A DNA stretch of 64,000 nt from assembly GCF_964355755.1 (NCBI RefSeq), contig NC_092672.1, positions 35,708,501 to 35,772,500 on the forward strand. The letters run 5' to 3'. The position numbers were made by a program, and so were the translations under genes. This DNA is from Antedon mediterranea. Its lineage: Eukaryota; Echinodermata; Crinoidea; Comatulida; Antedonidae. This document shows, one piece after another, positions 24,839 to 36,700 of the stretch (positions are counted from its first letter, which is position 1; the number at the start of each line of letters is the position of its first letter). The notes beneath the pieces are model-generated. The model made no database searches. It was given only the letters and a program-made list of their open reading frames with translations, and had not been told where the DNA came from.

Positions 24839-24990
24839 CCTTTTTATTCTGTTAAGTCCACCCACTGTTTCCCCGCCAGAGTTTGCTCGACAACAGAATT
24901 TTATTTTTCTCTCTCCTCGGAGCTGCTTTGCAAAAAAAATCCACTGCGCATGACTGCCTGCGCAGCCAATCATAATGAATCTATTTTTAG
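24839..24990 (-). other. Possible non-coding first exon and promoter of the SLC43-like gene
   Basis: On the minus strand the sequence AAAAAG|GTAAGC gives a good donor at 24838, and the next acceptor (21076-21077) lies 47 bases before the SLC43 ATG. Just upstream are TGCGCATG (24945-24952), resembling an NRF-1 half site, and an inverted CCAAT box (24966-24970). The boundaries and the transcription start are inferred; only the donor and motifs are seen. Confidence 0.35.
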
Positions 24991-26980
24991 AAAGGCTGTT
25001 CCCAAGTCTTTTTTTTGCTTTGCTTATTCTATTATAATGGAATATCAAATCTTCTTCTTATTTACGCAATTAATTTGAGGTATGAGATGAGAAAAGGGAA
25101 TATACTGTAATAATAGATATTGTTGTTTTAAGGCATAATAAAAAAAAACGTTTCGAAACGCTTTACACTATATACAAAGTAAGCATTATCTATGGTAACA
25201 ACAAAAAATGGTGTGATAATGAATGGCGGATTTAGATGCAACTGCAGAAATCATTTTGACATCTTTTTCTCCAGCATTCACACCGGGACAGAATTCACAG
25301 CAGAGCTAGCCCGAGTGAAAGACGGACGTACATCTTTTTATACCTAACTCGTCGATCGTATTCCTGATTTTGCAAAAGTCGAATATATATAATTCTATTG
25401 GTCTCACATTCGAATGAATTAAACGTCACATCTATGAGTCATGTCGATCGACTACCCTGGATGTGCGTGTACGTACAGTTCAGTTTTATTTTACAGATTT
25501 TATGAGCGAGATCGCAAACGTACGTATACGGCATACGAAATCAATACGAGGACATCCATACATTGAGTTGTTTTCTGAAATGACCACGCGTCTGCCCACC
25601 GCGGGGTTTCATATCTAATTTTATCATATCTAATTTTATAGGCCTATAATTATAATTTCATATCGAGTATCCAACGTGTATCTGCTGTCGTTTTTATTTT
25701 AGATTTTTAATTAATCTGGTTTGTTTTTAGACAAAATTTAATATTGCGGGCTTTCCGTCAGTATTTTCCGGTCCCGGCCTTTTTTTTTTCAACACATACA
25801 TCCAAATATCAAGCATGATTTTAACTCAGGACTGGGGTTGGTACCGTGCGTAACAAACTATTTAAATATTAATAAAATATCACATTAGAATTTTATCGGG
25901 CTATAATTCAATACGAAATAATGAGAGTTTTAGCACAATTCCTAAGCGCGTTTAATTTCATTAAAATGTGAACAAAACTTTTATTCGGGGTCAAGTGTGT
26001 TGTTGCGCAAAACCAAATTCATTAGATTTTGCAGAGAAAGCCCATTTAAATTATTCCAACTGAACAAAAGCGGTTAAAACTCGTGACTCCAATGAATCGT
26101 GTGTGGTTGGAATGGAATTATTGTTTAGACACGATGAAATGAAAGTAGCCTATAGCGGACAATTGTTGTTTACTGGAGGGCTTCCCCAAGACGCGGTGAT
26201 TCCCTGGCGCTGGTGGTGTTAAGTAACAACCTCGTGACTTTAAAAAGGACCCTGGGTTTTTTAATAAAAGGTAAATTTAAAATGAATTCAAAGTTTCTTC
26301 TTAACGTTTGTCTGTGTTCGTAAATGAAGATTGATATTCCGAACAGTGTTGTTTTTATGTTGTAATTAAAACTAAAAGTTAAAGTATTTTAACTGTTTTT
26401 ATCGAAAAATGTAAATATAATATTATATATTAAATTTAATATAAAAAAACTGAATATATCACCGATCGATCAGCTATCAATATATCACAATCTAATAAAC
26501 GTATAAAAACGAAATAAATTGTGGTCGAGTTAAAATCGAACGATCCAGGCCCCATGATGTCTTCATAGGTCAATGAAACCCAGTTGGGTATAACAGGACA
26601 ATGCTTTTTGCTGGTTTTTCGTTTGATTTTGTCATTTTTTGTCGAAAACCGTAGGCCTAATTTTGTTTAGCCTCTTCATTCACTTAAATTCCATTTAATT
26701 CATTTTCTTTGTTTTATAACATTATCGTCATATACCAGTAAATGAATCATGAAGAGCGAGAGAAATTATTATATATATTACGTAATAGAAAATGGTTATA
26801 ATGCCATGCACATATGCTAATAATTCATAATTATAATAGGCCTACAAGCACCATCACGGCATATATTGCATCATCACGGTCATTACCCGTGTAACCTTTT
26901 AGGTGTTTATAAATTATTTATTGTTTATATTGGCGATTTATAATTAAAATATTAATAAACATTTGGACTAAATTAGTATA

Positions 26981-27039
26981 TTATTATTTTTCACTTCAAT
27001 ATTGTTATTAAATAAAAATATCGAAGTGAAAAATAGTAA
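26981..27039. repeat. Short inverted repeat
   Basis: TATTATTTTTCACTTC (26981-26996) and its complement GAAGTGAAAAATAGTA (27024-27039, one mismatch) flank a 27-bp loop that itself contains AATATTG and ATATC. Confidence 0.6.
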
Positions 27040-27346
27040 TGTCGTTTTTTTTATATATATTTGTTGTAATGACGTAGGCCTATATGGTGATAAATATAAT
27101 TATACCGTACGACACCCGTCGTCAACGTAACAAATGCACTTTTAAAGAAATTCGGTAAAAATCGACCAAACTACTTTATTGCGTAACAAGTTTACTTACT
27201 TGTTTACTTGTTTCCGGAGCTCAGCAATGCTGGGTCCGGAGTCGAGGCTAGGCTATGCCTATAAGCCCCTCTTGATAATTACCTTGTCTGTTATCGCCGT
27301 TCGTAACGCGTTATGTTAACGTCGTTTCCTTTACTAGAAACACCTT

Positions 27347-27487
27347 TAGCTCTGTCTACACTATCAAACTGTATGTGACAAAAAAAAATGTGATGTGCCC
27401 ATTTATGGATATGATGATGTCATATCACTACCATATTTGGACAAGTGTGCTGTCAAGTACTAGTTTGATAGTGTGGACAGAGCTTTA
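27347..27487 (-). mobile_element. MITE family A copy
   Basis: Complete ends TTAGCTCTGTCTACACTATC and TAGTTTGATAGTGTGGACAG; one ATATCACTACCATATTTGG core unit. Confidence 0.85.
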
Positions 27488-28432
27488 TACTCTTAAAAAT
27501 AATGATTATTATATGAAATTTCATGATGAAAACTACCGATATATAAAACGACAATGACCTTTATGAATCCAATCATTCGCTGATTCTTATCAAAATTAAC
27601 CTGATTTTTCACTTTACCGGATTTGTAACTTGGCACGCTATCTAGGGTCGTCACGCGAAGGCGTTTAGAGGGTGTGTACATTGTACCTGTATACTGAAGA
27701 TAATTACTTACATGTTAACCTCTTCGTTTATTATGTGTTTCGTTATGATAACATTATGTGTTTATTACTTTCAATCGTTTTTATTGCCTATTACAGTACT
27801 GATGCTTCAACAACAATCACAATTCGTAACCATAATTGAACAAAAGCGAATTGCTTCGGCAGTGATCAACGACAGAATTGATTTGATGATGAAATAATAA
27901 TATCAATACAATACAAGATACAAGATAACTTTATTGTCAAATCGTTCTATTGATAATAGGGAAGGATGATATTACAATAGGGAATATTAGATTTTCAATT
28001 AAGTTGACTACGTCGACTGCTACCCTATTACTGTTATGTTATGCGCATGCGCTAGACGACTGGCACGTCGACTGGCATTTTGGCGTTCGCTCTCTGGCAT
28101 CAGTACCAGCGGACATAACAATAATAATAGTTACGGAAGATGATGGTGATACGGTTCAGGTCTTCCATTTTATAATCATTATACATTTTTATTAAAATAA
28201 CCCTTAACACTTTGAGAAAAAAAAATCACGTTTCAATCTTTCACGTAAATACAAAGCCATTTTGTTTATAAACTTCGAAAGTTTTCAGTGGTTTAACACA
28301 AAACTATAAACTAATTCGGCAAATTCTAGCAGAAACGAGTTCGTAATCTACAATAGAAAACTTCAAAAACAATTCGGCAAAGTTTGCTATGTGTAGTTTC
28401 ATCTCTCATAAAATCAGCATATTATACCTAAC

Positions 28433-28518
28433 CCGAGGGGTGGGGGCGATGGTGTCTCTGGTCCACGAGGGGTAGGGGCGATGGTGTCTCTGGTCCACGA
28501 GGGGTGGGGGCGATGGTC
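28433..28518. repeat. 36-bp tandem repeat, about 2.5 copies
   Basis: Unit of the type GAGGGGTGGGGGCGATGGTG followed by TCTCTGGTCCAC. Copies differ by GTGGGG/GTAGGG and by a 2-bp loss in the last. Confidence 0.8.
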
Positions 28519-29317
28519 TCTGGTACACAGTAGTGCTTATGTGAAATCAAATTAATTACTTTTCGTGCGGAAGTTTTCTGATGAAAAACATGATGAAATA
28601 AAGTGCATTTCCTTATAATAATTATAGAAATATAGTATATCCGTGTTTGCGCCTCTTAATTCTGTGTGAAATGCCATCCAATGGGACCCCCAGTCTTCCG
28701 ATAATGGGCTCTCCCTCTGCCAAATGTTGACGTTTTCTTCTGACTAAGTTCCTTTAACAAAACAACAAGGAAACAACAATACATCCTCTTGCATTTAACT
28801 AAACACACATTAGGAAATAACAATGCAATATACTTTTTAAATGCATTAAAATATGTGTTTCAACCGCATTAAAAAACGTGTTTCAACCGTATTAGTATCC
28901 GAGGTATGCTTTCAATTAAATTGTCATAATAATCAAAATTGTTGTATAAATCGTGTGAACAATTCGTATCCGAAGAAAATATGCTCATTTGTCAAACGGG
29001 TAGTTCGGCATTCTATGTCAATAGACAGCAGCTATTTGATTGGTCAATATAGTTTTTACGAATATATGAACGGACGGGCGTTCATTTCAATATTTATTAT
29101 AGGCTTTAATGTAGCAAAGAAAAAAAATGCAGCAGTAGTTTTGTATTGAAAAAATAATAATTAATATAGGTAATTGTGGAGGATATCAAAAGTGGGTTAG
29201 TCCATAAAAGAGAAAACAGAATTGTTGTTATAAAGACGTTTGGGCCTACCTCTCCTTACCTATAGCTAAGAAAGGAAGACGTCACAAATACATAAACATA
29301 GGCCATACTACTATTAT

Positions 29318-29419
29318 AAAGCTCTGCCTACACTCTCAAACTAGTTCGACAAAAAAAAGTGTGATGTGCCCACATAATATTTCTTGTCACATAAAGTTTG
29401 ATAGTGTAGACAGAGCTTA
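29318..29419 (+). mobile_element. MITE family A, short copy
   Basis: AAAGCTCTGCCTACACTCTC and TTTGATAGTGTAGACAGAGC ends. The core units are deleted, leaving CCCACATAATATTTCTTGTC. Confidence 0.85.
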
Positions 29420-29799
29420 ATAGAAACAATGTTATAACTTTGGGTTAAACTTGACCTATATATCGATATAACAGCAAATTCAGCAAACAAACTTCGGATA
29501 TCGAAGCGATATGTTAATTGTAATAGCATACTAATTAGGTTTCAACTACAGTAGTTAGTTTCCTATTGTGTAACAAGCAATATGTCCAGATAACTGTAAT
29601 AACAATTAAAATGACTGATACCGTTTTACTACTCGCTAGGGCTGTCTGTATTCGTTATAATAACTTTTGTTTGGAACATGAATGCGACAAAAACCAATCA
29701 GTAGTCTTATCTCGGCATATTAATATTTGATTAATTACCGAATTGTTTTGTTGTTACGACTAAAAGTAGGCCGCTTTATTTATCGTGAATGCATAATTT

Positions 29800-29981
29800 G
29801 CGCGTTTAAATTCTGATATTTGGTACGCACGCGTTCAAATTCTGATATTTGGTAGGCGCGCGTTCAAATTCTGATATTTCGTACACGCGCGTTCAAATTC
29901 TTATATTTCGTACGCGCGCGTTCAAATTCTGATATTTCGTACGCGCGCGTTCACATTCTGATATTTCGTACGCGCGCGTCA
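29800..29981. repeat. 29-bp tandem repeat with alternating GCGCGC, about 6.3 copies
   Basis: Unit GCGCGCGTTCAAATTCTGAT followed by ATTTCGTAC. The first units have GGTAC or GGTAG instead of CGTAC. CpG- and Z-DNA-prone steps stand out in this AT-rich region. Confidence 0.85.
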
Positions 29982-31240
29982 CAGGTTCGACTCACGAATG
30001 CAATTGCTTGATGGTCATTTCGTAGTGTGCCAATCTCAAGGGTTCAAATACTGGTGGTAATCGTGTATTTCACTATTGAATGTTGTATGCTCTGTGTATA
30101 AAAATGTTCCACTGTATAGTAACGTTTGAATACATTCAAGTTTAATTCTTATTACTCAAATAATCACTTGCTTTTCTAACCTAGTACAAATAACATTCAT
30201 AAAGCATCCAGACAAATCATCCCTAGATACATATGAGGTCTTTCGTATCATGACATCACAGTCTGTCTAGGCTGCTCTGCTTGTCTGGCTAAAATGAATT
30301 CACACCTTAAGTTTCCTGTTCTTGTAACCTATGCTTACACGTTGGCATTCCCTTGGATCTCGGCGAACAGGTGTGGGGGCGTGTGGGGTCAGTCTCTAAC
30401 GTCAGGTGAACAACTATTAGTATTACAATGCAATATATAACATTATTCGACCTTGTTTTTTATGTTTTATGTTCAACAAAGTCTGTTCGAGCTCGCTGCT
30501 CAGTAGATGATTGAGGACTTCCTTTCCTCTTTTTTTATCGTCTGACATTATATTAGAATAGAAGTCAGTATGATTCAATATTGATTAATTAATTTTAATT
30601 AATGTTCATTAATCAATTTATGTTGTGTGTGACCACAAGCAGTATTCTGGTTTCCCTCGTCTGATGTTAAATCCTTTCAAATCCTCAAAAACTTTAAAAG
30701 ATAAATTGTCTTTAATTTACTTCATTGATCGTTTCTTTGTTATAAGATAATTAAAAAAGTGCAAAGTTCGTGTTGGCTTCAAAATAACTCATCGGTATAT
30801 CCGAACTGGATGCCTGATGTAATTCAACTTGCGCGCTCCACTTACTCCATTAAACTACTTCATTCTTTGTTTTATGAATTATTTCTTCAATTGTTTCACG
30901 GTAGACATAATTTTAGGGCTAATTAATTATACTAAATCTACTATTGTATAAGGAAGAAGTTTGTTCATGGAGAAGTTTGTTCATGGAGAACTTAGTTCTC
31001 CATGGTTTGTTATACTTCATAGATCATGCGAGAAAAATAAATCGACCCACCCTTGACTCATTAGGTTGATGAGGTGGTACTTGGCAATTACGTGTCTTTT
31101 AAAGTAGTACGCACTTTAGGTTTAAAAAGCTTACCCCTTACAGTGTTATTATATGGGGGGGGGGGGGGGTAGATACAATAAATATATGGAAAATACTACA
31201 TTTCATCAGTGTGTTATGGTAGCCATAAACATACACTGCA

Positions 31241-31392
31241 GTATAAAATATTTTAAGTTACTTTTTACAGTTTTCTTCTTGTTTAATACATTCTTTCTGG
31301 AAATTCTTTTCTTTCTGTGATTTTTCTCCTTTAATGTGGTGAAAAATATTAACTTTCTGTGTTTGTGGCCCAAATTTGGATCTGTATAAGTC
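31241..31392. repeat. Dispersed duplicate E, copy 1
   Basis: Shares TTAAGTTACTTTTTACA, TTCTTTCTGGA, CTCCTTTAATGTGGT and GGATCTG in the same order with 32325-32472. Direct orientation, about 75-80% alike by eye. Class unknown. Confidence 0.6.
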
Positions 31393-32064
31393 TGTGTAAA
31401 TATTGCATTTGTTGATAAATTGTATCGAGGCTGATAGCATTTATTAAAGCTTAATAAATCCAGGTGGCGGTGGTGCCCTTCTTGGGGAACACCTGTATTT
31501 AGATACAATGAGTACATGAAAAATATTTCCGTGTGTTAAATGGTAGCCAGCAATTCTAAATGATATAATTACATAACTTGTGACTAATTTCATTAATCCA
31601 TTAAATAATTACTTAATTGATGAAGAAATTTATGGAGCATTCACCTCTTTCCCCTTAATTAGATATTAAGCCTAAACAATATGTATCACAATGAAACCAA
31701 ATCAAATAACAATATCTCTTTGTTACAAAATATGCAATGAAATACATTATGACAAATGTTTCTACTGAGCATGTGCAGAGCAGCTGGTGTTTTGTTCCGT
31801 CCATCTGGTTCGTTGAACCTGTAGAAGGCGTCAAGCGTGTCAACCGAAGATAATGTATCACGATAAAAATATGAAAAACAAAGAATTGATGGCAACTGTA
31901 TGATAACCAGCAGTAAACAGGACAGGGTATGATTACAACATACGTGTTTATTGACACATAACACAAAGACTGTTGAACGGTACAAACCCCTCCTATTTTG
32001 GACAATCAACTTCTATTAGTATTAATGGGACATTTATTATGTTTTAAAACTACGCCCTATTAAT

Positions 32065-32208
32065 TAAGGTCTGTCTACACTACCAAACAAGTTTGACAAA
32101 AATGTGCGATGTACCCAAATATGGTAGTGATGCCCAAATATGGTAGTGATATGACATCATCATGTCCATTATTATAGGCAAAAGTTTGATAGTGTAGACA
32201 GAGCTTTA
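32065..32208 (+). mobile_element. MITE family A copy
   Basis: TTAAGGTCTGTCTACACTAC left end, two AAATATGGTAGTGAT units, right end TTTGATAGTGTAGACAGAGC. Confidence 0.85.
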
Positions 32209-32324
32209 TGGGAACACTTTGTTGGGTCCTAAAACTGTCTCTTTAATATGCAAATAGAGGCGTTGACATATACCATTATTTTCTGTATTTTGTGTTCTCT
32301 CTGTAACCTATGCACTTCAGTTAT

Positions 32325-32472
32325 ATAAAATGTATTAAGTTACTTTTTACAATGTTCTTTTGTTTAACAAATTCTTTCTGGAGGATAGTGAAATTAAGTT
32401 AGAACTCCTTTAATGTGGTAAAAAAATATTTTCTATGTTTGTGAACAACCATTGTAAAATGTGGATCTGCTT
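32325..32472. repeat. Dispersed duplicate E, copy 2
   Basis: Second copy of the 31241-31392 segment, about 1.1 kb downstream in the same orientation. Confidence 0.6.
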
Positions 32473-32950
32473 ATTATCTTTTAACCAGTCCATTTGAATG
32501 CAACTTCTTTACAACTACAGTTTTATACAAACGGCTGTTTTGAATTTAATTACTGTTAGCAAATTTTTATTTTCATAAAGACGCAAAGTGCACATTAAAT
32601 TGCAATATGTGACTGATAATATTACTCACATGTTAATTATTAATGTATTTTATCAGTACATAAAAAAATGGGTCAAAATTTATCGAGTTTCGGTCAATGT
32701 TCCATTGGCGCTATCAGTATACGATAAGGTGAAAAAGGAACTGGGGACAATAATCAGCCTGAAACGTGAACATGTTGTACACATGGGCAGCAGGAGACAT
32801 ACAACATGTTTGCTACTTATCCTGTCTATAATTTATTTAACTCATGAATTAAATTCACGTAAATGTTCTTACTTACATTACATGATTTACATGAAAACAT
32901 TATTGTGAAGCTTATAATGTTGTACCGTGCAGCCGATTCTCGGTACTGTA

Positions 32951-33109
32951 TCTATTTCCATAGATATCATAGGAATATTTGGTAATACATCACGTTTCAC
33001 ATGTATCTCGTAGTAACCTACCCTTACATGATACAGGCAACACATGTGATATAAACGCGATGCTGTATTACCAAATATTCCTATGATACTTTGGAAATAG
33101 ATAGTATGT
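32951..33109. repeat. Long hairpin with about 40-bp arms
   Basis: The left arm, with CATAGATATCATAGGAATAT and TTGGTAATACA (32951-32987), is complementary to TGTATTACCAAATATTCCTA followed by TGATACTTTGGAAATAG (33064-33109), with few mismatches. The loop has ATCACGTTTCACATGTA. It lies 520-680 bp downstream of the SSRP1 stop, possibly in the 3' UTR or as a small MITE. Confidence 0.8.
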
Positions 33110-33630
33110 GGAGATACAGCACTGGGAATTGGGTGTACCTTCTGTAAAAATTTTTTAGTTTGATCCCAAAATGAAAACTTTTACTGAAACTGTATTTCTA
33201 TACTTTACATACAAAAGTTTTTTTTCATCAGTATAGATTACTGCAGTAATTGTATCAATATACTGCTGTAATCTGAGTTCCATTTTCCACATCATTTCCT
33301 TCCTTCTGTCCTTCCTTCCTTAGGGAATGATTACAAATGTTTTTTTTAAACTTGATTACCATACTTCACATAATAAAAGCATTTTTTAAACATCTGCATA
33401 GATTACTGCAGTAATTTTTCATAGTTTCATATTTGAAGTTAAAGAATGATTATGAAGTTTATGTAGCTAAGCTCAATTTGCAAAATATTTACATGTTATA
33501 AATTACTGCAGTAATCACTTAAGTTACTGCAGTAAACACTTAAGTTACTGTTACTGCTGTAGTTCCACCTGATAAATTAGTTGTATTTTTTCTGTAGAGA
33601 ACTTCTTGTAAGTTCTTTTGGTTACCTTGC

Positions 33631-33762
33631 TTAATCATCATCCATGTCTTCCTCTTCCTCCTCCTCATCATTTTCTTCTCCCTTTTCTTCTTCTTCCTCT
33701 TCTTCTTTTTCCTCATTTTCAGACTCTGATTTTACACTTTCTTCATCCTCGGACTTCTTTGA
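33631..33762 (-). CDS. SSRP1: SSRP1 final exon: acidic C-terminal tail
   Basis: The exon starts after a TTTTTAG acceptor with phase 0, matching the phase 0 donor of exon 15 at 46125. It codes 43 residues, almost all Glu/Asp/Ser/Lys, ending EEDMDDD and TAA. It lies 12.4 kb from exon 15. Without it, reading through the exon 15 donor would add VRFFFIHL and stop at 46098. Assignment rests on phase, strand and the usual acidic SSRP1 C-terminus, so it is less certain than the other exons. Confidence 0.7.
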   Translation of the reverse strand, partial: SKKSEDEESVKSESENEEKEEEEEEEKGEENDEEEEEEDMDDD

Positions 33763-36700
33763 CTAAAAATAAAGAATTTAAAATTGCTTTATGTCACATC
33801 AGTCAATTCTACTGTTTTTTAATTTCTGTTTAAAATTATACTGTCAAAAACAAGTTATGCAAATGTTGGCATTGGCATTCTAAATGGATATTTAAAACAA
33901 GCATTTTAAGCACTGTCTAAACTATCATACTAGTTTGAAAAAAAAGTGTGATGTGCCCAAATATGGTAGTGATATGCCCAAATATGGTAGTGATATGCCC
34001 AAATATGGTAGTGATATACCCAAATATGGTAGTGATATGACATCATCATGTCCATATATGGGCACATCACATTTTGTTGTCACATTAAGTTTGATAGTGT
34101 AGACAGAGCTTTAGATAATATAAGTAAACAACAAGTGACTTGAATGTTATTGAGGTTGTAAAAGGGGTATTTTAAAGCATTTTAAACATAAACATACCCT
34201 TTGATCATTTTGTTATGGTCTCATTTATGTCATTGTCTACAGTCTTGTTTTGACAAAGGTATGAAGAGCTGATTGATTGATTTGATTTATGAAGCCGAGA
34301 GTGTCACCAATGTGTAATGACCACTTGTAGTATTCTCATAATTTTTAATCATCATATTTTAGCAGCTGTGCAGTATGGTGGTGCTATGTTATTGTTAATG
34401 TTAATGATTCATATTGAGTAGTATTTATATTTCAGTAATATGATATTGATAGCAACATATTTGTTGAGAAAAATCTATTTTAACAAAACTGATTTCACTA
34501 CAGCCAATTCTTAGTACTACTGTATTTATGTGAAGGCGTGTGGCGCAGTGTGTTGGATGTTGGATTACTGATCGTGAGATCATAGTTTGAATCCAACTCT
34601 GGCCGCATTGCTTGTATCCTTAGGCAAGATACTTTACTTACATTTGCTTCTCTCCACCCAGGTGTATAAATGGGTACCCGGTTAGATCAAAGACACAACT
34701 TTGCGCCGATTACTAGCTGCATTATAGCAGTATGTTTCTATACGTGTTTGATCCAAAGAATGACTGGGGTAACTAATAATGCGCAGCGCATTGAGAGCTT
34801 GCTTAATTATGCGCTATATCAGAATGAACTATTATTATTATTATTTACAATTTGTCCAGTACAATCGACAAGTTCTGTATCATAATACAGCATCACATAA
34901 TACATCATACCTTACCTAGCCTAAGTTTCACTTCTGTGACACATATATGATGCTGTATCATGACATTTACTATGATACTGGAAAAATTAATGTCATATTG
35001 TAGATAGTACCAAGGTGTGGTTGATGAAATGTTTATTGAGTCCTTTAAAAATATTAGTTATCCATACATTGTAAGAAAATATTGACAGCATTACAGAATT
35101 GAGTACCTAATGCTTTAAGTCAGCGCTTAACCTTATTATCAATAATACACTAGCTGGTGTATTTCAACTCAAGGTATTGTGTATAAAAAGTAATGATAAA
35201 ATGACCATTCATTATATCATTGCAAAAAAATAAACCTCTAAAAAATGATTACCTATAGTGAAGTAATACTGTACTTAGGTCAAGGCCTGAGTGTGGCTAT
35301 TTTTAGCTCTTATATATTTGTTTACAGTTTTATAAACATACATCTGATGATCATTCAATGCTGACATAACAACCCTACTCGCAATAGTGCAATATTTATA
35401 TTTTAGGAATTTTGGAGATTTTCTTAGTTTTCTTGGTAATTAATAATAATAAAGATAATTTTATTGTCACTTTATAGGAAGTAAAATTGTTTTTTCCTGA
35501 TGCTAAAACAAGTAATGCAAATCCAACTTATTATGTTACTATGATGAATTAGAATTATATAATGTAGAAATCATAAAGAATGAAACAAGGAAAATGATGA
35601 TGAAATAAAAGTGGGAACCCACAAAAGACAAAAAAGGCAATACAAAATGTATTGTATACATACATGGGTTAAAACGAAAAATAGATCAAAATATTGTAAA
35701 ATAAAGAGTTCAATCGTATTAGTGAATTTATTGATAAGTTAGCATAACATACACTGAGTGAATAAGTAGGATTTTTATGGGAGATGTCTCCTGAAAATGT
35801 GCAATAATAAAGATATAAATGTTAAATCTCTGTTTACACTATCAAACTATTTTGACAAAAAAGTGTCATGTGACTTGTCTAAATAGTTTGATAATGTAGA
35901 AGAGCTTTAGATAGAATTTATATATTTTTTACACATTTTCAGGAGACATCTCCTACTATTAAAATCCTACTTATTCACTCAGTGAAAAATCACATGTTTT
36001 GTCACATAATGTTGATAGTGTAGACAGAGCTTTACTAAGCCTGTCCTATCTAAAAACAGTGAAAACCTAACATGTATTTTGTTGAATGCATTTTTGTTTT
36101 TTTGTTATCTATCAGTGACTGATGGAAGAGGGTGATTTATATTCAATAAATTAAAATAAATGATAAGGATGACACAGTTTCTTCTTGGAAACCAATTTTA
36201 CTGGTTCATTGACATCTTCGCTAAATAAGATAAATGTTTATGATGTCATATCATACAGTATTAATATATTGTTTGTTCTATAGTAGTTTTATTATTTTGC
36301 AACACACAATTTTAAAGTTCATCCGGTTTTATTAAGTGAGACTGCTATGAGTGTTTTCAACAACCAGCTTCATTCCAAAATAAAATAAAAAATAGAAACC
36401 AGAAACAAAATTATGAACAGATTCTGTGTGGTAGAAATTTCCTGTAAAAGAAGGGAGGGAGGCCTTTTGGCTCTGGAAATTCATTTGAACCCAATACAAT
36501 TACAAGTTATAGCTTTATTCTGAACTGTAAAAGGACAAGTACCGCATCAAGTAGTATTTTGTTTCTGAAAAGGTAATTATGATCAGTTAATATTACCATA
36601 GAGATATTATAATATCTCTATGATATTACTCTGGACAAGAAATTGGGATATTGTTAAAATCCCCAACGAATCTACACCAGGGATAAAAGTATAAATCGTA

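Larger units (their letters stand above)
21076..33630. other. Upstream and intergenic region between the SLC43-like gene and SSRP1
   Basis: Holds the likely 5' UTR intron and first exon of the transporter, then AT-rich DNA with no recognisable gene. Supported items are the family A MITEs at 27347, 29318 and 32065, tandem repeats at 28433 and 29800, hairpins at 26981 and 32951, and a duplicated segment at 31241/32325. I see nothing supportable in 22000-24800, 25100-26970 or 30000-31200. Confidence 0.6.

Noticed and set aside
25223-25309. Short plus-strand frame MADLDATAEIILTSFSPAF near the transporter's putative promoter
   Set aside because: Only 28 codons, no recognised homology, no suitable splice donor before the stop. 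It could be chance or an upstream ORF; not reported as a gene.
27712-28195. Two adjacent plus-strand frames of 61 and 81 aa
   Set aside because: No motif, no splice signals linking them, and composition like the surroundings.
34536-34610. Possible functional tRNA gene
   Set aside because: A- and B-box-like words are present but the cloverleaf stems do not pair and the body continues into a SINE with an (ATT)n tail.
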